A stretch of 12,214 nt of DNA from SZUA-521 sp041738285 (lineage in GTDB: Bacteria; Pseudomonadota; Gammaproteobacteria; Pseudomonadales; Azotimanducaceae), in assembly GCA_041738285.1 (NCBI GenBank), contig JBGSQB010000011.1, positions 1 through 12,214 on the forward strand. The letters are read 5' to 3'. The notes below the pieces were generated by a model. That model saw nothing but the letters and a program-made list of their open reading frames with translations. It ran no database searches and was not told where the DNA came from. Below are positions 8,451-12,214 of this stretch, piece by piece. Each line of letters starts with the position of its first letter. Position 1 is the stretch's first letter. The translations under genes were made by a program, and so were the position numbers.

Positions 8451-9856
8451 CAGTGCCGATAGTCCGAGTAGTCGTTGGGCGTGAAGTTCTCGAACTTGGT
8501 GAGGTTGCCGATGAACGCCAGCCGAACCATGCCAATCGGGCCGTTGCGCTGTTTGCCGATGATGATCTCGGCTGTGCCCTTGTCCGGTGATTCCGGGTTG
8601 TACACATCGTCGCGATAGATGAAGAGAATGAGGTCTGCATCCTGTTCAATTGCGCCCGACTCACGTAAGTCAGACATCAACGGCCGCTTGTTGGGTCTGC
8701 TCTCGAGGCCTCGATTCAACTGCGACAGCGCCACCATCGGGCAGCGCATTTCCTTGGCAATGGCTTTGAGCGAGCGGGAAATCTCCGAGATCTCTCCCGT
8801 GCGATTGTCGGCCTTCTCGTTGGAGCGCATGAGCTGCAGGTAGTCGACCACAATCATGCGCAGCCCGCCGGCGTTACGCGAGACCCGGCGCGCGCGCGTA
8901 CGCATGTCGTTGGGTGTGAGCGCGGGCGTGTCGTCGATGAACAACTTCTTGTCCTTCAACTGACTGACGGCCGAGGTGAAGCGCGGCCAATCGTCTTCAT
9001 GCATGTCGCCCGTGCGCATGCGCGTTTGATCGATGCGGCCGAGCGAAGACAGCATTCGAGTCACCAGTTGGTCAGCGGGCATCTCCATCGAGAACACGAG
9101 AATCGCGCCATCCCCAGGCGTCATCAATGCGTGCTCGACCAGGTTCATCGCGAGACTCGACTTACCCATCGAGGGTCGACCGGCGACGATGACGAGATCG
9201 GATTGCTGCAGGCCCGCAGTCTTGCGGTCGAGATCGTCGAACCCGGTCGGCAACCCGGTAATCGGACTTCGGGTGGCGAACAGTCGCTCGATGCGTTCCA
9301 CTGCACGCGTCAACAGTGGCGCCACCGCCTCGGGACCACCGTCGCGCAGTCGACCTTCGTGGATGCGGAACACTTCGGACTCGGCCATGTCGAGCAATTC
9401 GCTGCTCGGTCGACCCTGGGTCTGAAACGCCGACTCGGCAATCTTGTTGGCGGCGCTGATCAGCTGGCGAAGGGTCGAGCGCTCGCGCACGATGGACGCA
9501 TAAGCCACCACGTTGCTGGCGCCCGGCGTGCTCTCGGCAAGCTCAGCCAGATAGGCAATGCCGCCCGCCTTGTCGAGCAGTCCGCGCGATGTGAGCGCTT
9601 CCGACAGGGTCACCACGTCGAGGGGTTCGTTGCTGTTGGCGAGCGCCGCCAGCGCCTCGAAGATGATCTGATGCTGAGTGCGGTAGAAGTCCTTGGCCGC
9701 AATGATGTCGGCAACGCTGAACCAGGCGTCGTTGTTGAGCATGAGGCCGCCCAGCACGGCCTGTTCCGCTTCCACCGAATGGGGCGGCACCTTCAAGGCC
9801 GCGGTCGCCGAGACAGCGGTACGGGGTCGATCGGGGTCTGCGACAGGGTCCGACAT
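8450..9856 (-). CDS. dnaB: Replicative DNA helicase DnaB
   Basis: DnaB is the hexameric 5'-3' helicase of the replication fork. From the ATG at 9856 the product has 468 residues (E. coli 471). The N-terminal primase-interacting domain covers about 24-120 (PPHSVEAEQAVLGGLML, then DFYRTQHQIIFEAL). The RecA-like domain begins TGLPTGFDDLDRKTAGL and has Walker A GRPSMGKS (about 226-233), FSMEMP with the catalytic glutamate (about 248), DYLQLM (about 338-343) and QLNRGLESRPNKRP. The C-terminus has GPIGMVRLAFIG. The frame also stays open to a TTG at 9895, but those extra residues are not like DnaB and have no ribosome binding site. No intein is present. dnaB heads dnaB-radA-pabC-like; alr, which follows dnaB in many gammaproteobacteria, is not here. 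Confidence 0.97.
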   Translation of the reverse strand: MSDPVADPDRPRTAVSATAALKVPPHSVEAEQAVLGGLMLNNDAWFSVADIIAAKDFYRTQHQIIFEALAALANSNEPLDVVTLSEALTSRGLLDKAGGIAYLAELAESTPGASNVVAYASIVRERSTLRQLISAANKIAESAFQTQGRPSSELLDMAESEVFRIHEGRLRDGGPEAVAPLLTRAVERIERLFATRSPITGLPTGFDDLDRKTAGLQQSDLVIVAGRPSMGKSSLAMNLVEHALMTPGDGAILVFSMEMPADQLVTRMLSSLGRIDQTRMRTGDMHEDDWPRFTSAVSQLKDKKLFIDDTPALTPNDMRTRARRVSRNAGGLRMIVVDYLQLMRSNEKADNRTGEISEISRSLKAIAKEMRCPMVALSQLNRGLESRPNKRPLMSDLRESGAIEQDADLILFIYRDDVYNPESPDKGTAEIIIGKQRNGPIGMVRLAFIGNLTKFENFTPNDYSDYRH

Positions 9857-9968
9857 CGTGCAGCGGGTCTTCTGGCCGGGAGGCTGGGCGAGCAAGACTT
9901 TGCGATTGCCCGTTTCGAGTCAAGGAGAGATTTCCCAAGGGTCGCGAAAGCCGTCATCATGAGCGCCT

Positions 9969-10102
9969 GCACAACGGAATTCAGGCCGCCAGCCCAGCAA
10001 ATACGGGGTCTTGATCAAAAAATGCGGCACTGCACAAAAAAAGTTCTTGACCCGGAATCGACCCGTGGGTAAAGTGCTCACCGTTGTTGTTGCAACGCAC
10101 AA
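9969..10102 (+). repeat. Three GCACAA repeats around the phasin promoter
   Basis: GCACAA occurs at 9969-9974, 10032-10037 and 10097-10102; the first two are part of a longer shared CTGCACAA. The second lies just before the -35 box and the third in the leader. As I recall, the PHA regulator PhaR of Cupriavidus binds GCA-plus-A-rich sequences at similar places before phaP1, so these are candidate PhaR-type sites; no PhaR gene is in the window. Confidence 0.3.
10047..10075 (+). promoter_or_regulatory. Sigma70-type promoter of the phasin gene
   Basis: TTGACC (10047-10052, five of six) and TAAAGT (10070-10075, four of six) are spaced by the ideal 17 bases. An A-rich tract (10036-10042) just upstream could act as an UP element. 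Transcription would start near 10082, giving a leader of about 38 bases. Confidence 0.65.
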
Positions 10103-10119
10103 TTTATCAGGAGACATCA

Positions 10120-10512
10120 ATGAGTGCTGTAACCCGTGCCCAGGAATTTCTGACCGACGCCAATGACCTGACCGCGAAGTCCGTTGGCAAGCAGTTCGAC
10201 ATTCAGCGTGAAGTGGTCGATGGCGTGCTCAAGGCCAACCGCGAGCGCCTCGAAGCCTTCAAAAGCGTCAAAGGCCTCGGTGACATCGTGTCGATCGAAC
10301 GCAAGTACTACGCTGCGATCACGGAAGAGATCACAGGTTCGGTGCGCGCCCAGGGCGAGCTGACCCGCGAGAACTTCGAAGTGCTGCGTGGCATGGCCCG
10401 CCGCCTGCTCGGCCGCGATGCGGTCTCCAAGGCCCAGCGTGCCGTGAACGAAGCTGCGACCACCGGCGCCAACGCCGCCTCTGACGTCGCTGCTGCGGTT
10501 CGTAATGCCTAA
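10120..10512 (+). CDS. Phasin-family protein (polyhydroxyalkanoate granule-associated)
   Basis: Phasins coat polyhydroxyalkanoate granules, controlling their size and number. This 130-residue protein is almost wholly helical and amphipathic, without cysteine, signal peptide or membrane segment. It has the phasin-family flow: FDIQREVVDGVLKANRERLEAFKSVKGLGDIVSIERKYYA, then EITGSVRAQGELTRENFEVL, and an Ala-rich tail (AATTGANAASDVAAAV) typical of phasins. The ATG at 10120 is chosen because AGGAG (10109-10113) lies six bases upstream; the frame extends to 10084 but without support. It is monocistronic, with its own promoter and a strong terminator. It sits between dnaB and rplI, where gammaproteobacteria do not usually carry such a gene. 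The alternative is a phasin-like protein with no role in PHA; no PHA synthase is in view. Confidence 0.8.
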   Translation: MSAVTRAQEFLTDANDLTAKSVGKQFDIQREVVDGVLKANRERLEAFKSVKGLGDIVSIERKYYAAITEEITGSVRAQGELTRENFEVLRGMARRLLGRDAVSKAQRAVNEAATTGANAASDVAAAVRNA

Positions 10513-10524
10513 GGCATCCGTTGT

Positions 10525-10544
10525 GATCTAAGTCACCTTAGATC
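10525..10544. repeat. Perfect palindromic hairpin after the phasin gene
   Basis: GATCTAAG (10525-10532) and CTTAGATC (10537-10544) are exact reverse complements around a TCAC loop. No T-run follows, so it is not an intrinsic terminator by itself. It begins 12 bases after the phasin stop and precedes the terminator by 10 bases; it may protect the mRNA 3' end or be a protein-binding palindrome. Confidence 0.6.
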
Positions 10545-10549
10545 GAACG

Positions 10550-10582
10550 AAAAAGGGTCGGCGCTCGCCGACCCTTTTTTTT
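10550..10582. terminator. Rho-independent terminator, probably bidirectional (phasin / rplI)
   Basis: GGGTCGGC (10555-10562), loop GCTC, GCCGACCC (10567-10574) form an 8-base GC-rich stem followed by eight T (10575-10582) on the plus strand. Five A (10550-10554) precede the stem, giving a T-run on the minus strand. It lies between the convergent phasin and rpsF-rpsR-rplI units and can end both transcripts. Confidence 0.92.
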
Positions 10583-10619
10583 GCGCCGCGTTCAACGCCG
10601 CGCCAACCGAGCAATTGAC

Positions 10620-11066
10620 CTACTCCGGTACCACCGTCACTTTCACCGCGACTGTCAGATCGCTGTGCAGTTGCAGGTCGATCGAGTACTCACCCACGAC
10701 GCGAATGACGCCTTCGGGCATGCGCACTTCGCTCTTGGCGACTTCTGCGCCCTGGGCGGTGATCGCATCGGCAATGTCGGCGGTGCCGACCGAGCCGTAC
10801 AGTTTGCCCTCATCCCCAGCCTTGGCGACGATGGTGACCGCGACATCAGAAAGCTTTGCCGCGCGTGCTTGCGCCACGCCGAGCCGTTCGTTGGCCACCG
10901 CCTCGAGTTCCGCTCGGCGGGCTTCGAAGACGGCCCGGTTGTCGTTGGTAGCACGCACTGCTTTTCCTTTTGGAATCAGGAAATTACGTGCAAAGCCAGC
11001 CTTGACGGCAACCTCTTCGCCAAGGTCACCCAGATTGCGAATTCGCTCCAACAGAATCACGTTCAT
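10620..11066 (-). CDS. rplI: 50S ribosomal protein L9
   Basis: L9 binds 23S rRNA near the L1 stalk and helps keep the reading frame. The 148 residues (E. coli 149) show the classic architecture: N-terminal globular domain MNVILLERIRNLGDLGEEVAVKAGFARNFLIPKGKA, a long connecting helix (about 43-75, RAVFEARRAELEAVANERL), and the C-terminal rRNA-binding domain (GKLYGSVGTADIADAI, then VGEYSIDLQLHSDLTVAVKV). GGGGAG lies nine bases before the ATG. It is the last gene of rpsF-rpsR-rplI and is followed on the minus strand by the shared terminator at 10550-10582. Confidence 0.98.
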   Translation of the reverse strand: MNVILLERIRNLGDLGEEVAVKAGFARNFLIPKGKAVRATNDNRAVFEARRAELEAVANERLGVAQARAAKLSDVAVTIVAKAGDEGKLYGSVGTADIADAITAQGAEVAKSEVRMPEGVIRVVGEYSIDLQLHSDLTVAVKVTVVPE

Positions 11067-11083
11067 AACTGTCTACTCCCCGA

Positions 11084-11311
11084 TCAGTGGTGCTGGTCGG
11101 TGTACGGCAATAGCGCGAGGTAGCGCGCCCGCTTGACCGCCAGCGCGAGCTGCCGCTGATACTTCGCGCTCGTGCCAGTGATGCGGCTGGGCACGATCTT
11201 GCCGGTCTCGGTGATGTACTGCTTGAGCAAATCGAGATCCTTGTAGTCGATCTCTTTGATGCCCTCTGCCGTGAACCGACAGTACTTCTTACGACGATAG
11301 TGACGGGCCAT
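11084..11311 (-). CDS. rpsR: 30S ribosomal protein S18
   Basis: S18 forms a heterodimer with S6 on the platform of the 30S subunit. The 75-residue product equals the E. coli length and matches the family throughout: RRKKYCRFTAEGIKEIDYKDLDLLKQYI, then GKIVPSRITGTSAKYQRQLALAVKRARYLALLPYTD. It retains a single cysteine (C11) as in E. coli, without the zinc-binding set seen in some species. AGGAG (11324-11320), inside the rpsF 3' end, lies eight bases before the ATG, and only two bases separate it from the rpsF stop codon. priB, found between rpsF and rpsR in enterobacteria, is absent. Confidence 0.98.
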   Translation of the reverse strand: MARHYRRKKYCRFTAEGIKEIDYKDLDLLKQYITETGKIVPSRITGTSAKYQRQLALAVKRARYLALLPYTDQHH

Positions 11312-11313
11312 GC

Positions 11314-11733
11314 TCAGTTCTCCTCGCCGTTGCTGCTGTCGGCCTGTTCGCGACGCGCGGCCAGCTCTTCTTCACGGCGCCGGTCACGCTCACGATCCTT
11401 CTCCTGATCGCGCAGCTCTTCCTGGTAAATCATCGACTGTTCGGTCTCTGCTGCATCCCGCTTGATGATCAGATTGCGCAGCACCGCATCGTTGAATCGG
11501 AACGCACTGGTGAGTTCTTCGAGGGTTTCGGCATTCACCTCGATGTTCATCAGCACATAGTGGGCTTTGTGGATCTTGTTGACCGGAAAGGTCAATTGAC
11601 GACGGCCCCAGTCTTCCATCCGGTGGACCGCGCCTTTACCGCGCTCGATGAGCGCCTTGTAGCGTTCGATCATCCCCGGCACCTGATCACTTTGATCCGG
11701 GTGCACGAGAAAGACGACTTCGTAATGTCGCAT
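11314..11733 (-). CDS. rpsF: 30S ribosomal protein S6
   Basis: S6 pairs with S18 and binds the central domain of 16S rRNA. The 139-residue product has the S6 fold: MRHYEVVFLVHPDQS, ERYKALIERGKGAVHRMEDWGRRQL, INKIHKAHYVLMNIEV-type strand (PVNKIHKAHYVLMNIEV) and LTSAFRFNDAVLRNLIIKRD. The last 40 residues are a highly charged tail (DQEKDRERDRRREEELAARRE) ending SSNGEEN; acidic S6 tails are the site of RimK polyglutamylation in some bacteria, but that is not shown here. The ATG is supported by AAGGAGG seven bases upstream. First gene of rpsF-rpsR-rplI. Confidence 0.98.
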   Translation of the reverse strand: MRHYEVVFLVHPDQSDQVPGMIERYKALIERGKGAVHRMEDWGRRQLTFPVNKIHKAHYVLMNIEVNAETLEELTSAFRFNDAVLRNLIIKRDAAETEQSMIYQEELRDQEKDRERDRRREEELAARREQADSSNGEEN

Positions 11734-11790
11734 CGCAATGCCTCCTTTCGGCGTAATCGCTTCCGCGCATTGGCGTGAAGCAAGGAAGGG
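11734..11790 (-). promoter_or_regulatory. Possible S6:S18-binding leader of the rpsF operon
   Basis: The leader can fold so that CCTTCC near its 5' end (11789-11784) pairs with the ribosome binding site GGAGG (11745-11741), enclosing a hairpin GCTTC/GAAGC (11781-11777 with 11763-11759). A CCG (11751-11749) is left unpaired beside the SD. The known S6:S18 leader motif likewise shows an unpaired CCG next to a stem at the start of rpsF. The fold was drawn by eye, and the pairing is only five bases. Confidence 0.4.
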
Positions 11791-11796
11791 GCGCGC

Positions 11797-11825
11797 ATTC
11801 TACGGGCGCTGCCTGGTCGACGCAA
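11797..11825 (-). promoter_or_regulatory. Candidate sigma70 promoter of rpsF-rpsR-rplI
   Basis: On the minus strand TTGCGT (11825-11820) and TAGAAT (11802-11797, five of six) are spaced by exactly 17 bases. GCGCGCC follows the -10 box directly, the same discriminator as at glyA. The start would lie near 11790, with a leader of about 57 bases. The promoter sits immediately after the rlmB stop codon. Confidence 0.65.
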
Positions 11826-11832
11826 CGACGGC

Positions 11833-12214
11833 TTATCGACTGCGCGCGCGCTGGCGCACGACCTCGAACAACATGATGCCGGTGGCAACGGAGACGTTCA
11901 GGCTCGATACGGTGCCGGCCATGGGCAGACTCGCCAGTTCATCGCACAGGTCCCGGGTCAGCGCCCGCATCCCCTTGCCTTCGCCACCGAGCACCAGCGC
12001 CACCGGCTTCGTGTAGTCGACGGCGCTCCAAGCTGCCGCCGCATCCGCCGCGGTGCCAATGACCCAGACCCCGGCGGACTTCAGCCACGCAAGGCGTCGC
12101 GCAAGGTTCGTCACCTCCACAATGAAGAGGGATTCGGCCGCGCCGCTGGCGGTCTTGCGCGCGACCTCAGAAACCGGCGCGCTGCGCCGCTTCGGGATCA
12201 GCACGGCGCCGACG
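11833..12214 (-). CDS. rlmB: RlmB, 23S rRNA (guanosine-2'-O)-methyltransferase (5' end outside window)
   Basis: RlmB is a SpoU/TrmH-type SAM-dependent enzyme that methylates the 2'-O of G2251 in the peptidyl-transferase loop of 23S rRNA. Only the C-terminal 126 residues or so are present. They carry the SPOUT knot motifs: RSAPVSEVARKTASGAAE with the family's first motif tail, LVLGGEGKGMRALTRDLCDE (motif 2) and SLPMAGTVSSLNVSVATGIMLFE (motif 3), all as in E. coli RlmB. A GTG at 12204 could be read as a start but is internal: the frame is open to the window edge and the family extends about 120 residues further. The stop codon lies about 100 bases before rpsF on the same strand; rlmB upstream of rpsF is a normal gammaproteobacterial order. 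TrmL or TrmH would be less likely given the GAAE and VSSLNVSVATG wording. Confidence 0.93.
   Translation of the reverse strand, partial: VGAVLIPKRRSAPVSEVARKTASGAAESLFIVEVTNLARRLAWLKSAGVWVIGTAADAAAAWSAVDYTKPVALVLGGEGKGMRALTRDLCDELASLPMAGTVSSLNVSVATGIMLFEVVRQRARSR

Larger units (their letters stand above)
9857..10119. other. Divergent intergenic region between dnaB and the phasin gene
   Basis: About 263 bases without a gene, the longest gap in the window. The right half holds the phasin promoter and the GCACAA repeats. For dnaB on the minus strand I see only a TTGACT at 9923-9918 as a -35 candidate (five of six), with no good -10 box at the right distance, so the dnaB promoter is unresolved. 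Short open frames here show no recognisable protein. Confidence 0.5.

Noticed and set aside
9857..9895. N-terminal extension of DnaB from a TTG start
   Set aside because: The 13 extra residues do not resemble DnaB, no ribosome binding site precedes the TTG, and the ATG at 9856 gives the family length.
10012..10019. Palindrome TTGATCAA near the phasin promoter as an FNR/Anr site
   Set aside because: FNR sites need four bases between the TTGAT and ATCAA halves; here the halves overlap.
8999..10072. Plus-strand open frame of 357 codons opposite dnaB, running into the phasin promoter region
   Set aside because: Most of it is the complement of conserved dnaB; the translation is Arg/His/Gly-rich and resembles no protein.
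10084..10119. Phasin start at 10084
   Set aside because: It would put the AGGAG ribosome binding site inside the gene and the start only a couple of bases after the predicted transcript start.
10522..10537. CRP-like site TGTGA-N6-TCAC
   Set aside because: It fits the CRP half-site pattern but lies between two convergent gene ends with no promoter nearby, and coincides with the 8-base palindrome of the hairpin.

Overview
The window reads as ordinary chromosomal DNA of a free-living, GC-rich bacterium, most likely a gammaproteobacterium. The evidence is a close match to the E. coli pattern in EttA, GlyA, S6/S18/L9, DnaB, RadA and RlmB, together with a CYP153-type alkane hydroxylase and a polyhydroxyalkanoate phasin. 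A hydrocarbon-using lineage such as the Nevskiales/Steroidobacterales is a guess from gene content only. There is no phage, insertion sequence, CRISPR array, tRNA or rRNA gene. Coding density is very high: the longest gene-free stretch is about 263 bases (9857-10119).

Layout. (1) 1-2266, minus strand: an operon glyA - nrdR - ribD (ribD runs off the left edge), covering one-carbon metabolism, ribonucleotide-reductase control and riboflavin synthesis. (2) 2415-4085, plus strand: ettA, the ribosome-associated ABC-F ATPase, divergent from glyA. (3) 4078-6393, minus strand: a three-gene unit of [2Fe-2S] ferredoxin, CYP153-like cytochrome P450 and MerR-type regulator. This is the accessory, niche-specific part of the window. 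(4) 6455-9856, minus strand: dnaB - radA - short PabC-like lyase, tightly packed with overlaps. (5) 10120-10512, plus strand: a phasin with its own promoter, closed by a strong terminator. (6) 10620-11733, minus strand: rpsF - rpsR - rplI without priB, preceded by a good promoter and a possible S6:S18-binding leader. (7) 11833-12214, minus strand: the 3' end of rlmB.

How they work together. Most genes are growth housekeeping. The glyA and rpsF promoters share an unusual -10/discriminator block (TANAAT followed by GCGCGCC), which suggests common growth-rate or stringent control. The ferredoxin feeds electrons to the P450, and the MerR-type gene at the end of the same unit probably controls it. 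Alkane oxidation gives acyl-CoA, and the phasin implies that the cell can store surplus carbon as polyhydroxyalkanoate; this link is inference.

I found no clearly undescribed system. The best leads are: a MerR-type protein that appears to carry two winged-helix units, sitting with a CYP153/ferredoxin pair that has no reductase gene; a 213-residue stand-alone PabC-like enzyme resembling the tail of PabB-PabC fusions; GCACAA repeats around the phasin promoter; and the rpsF leader structure.
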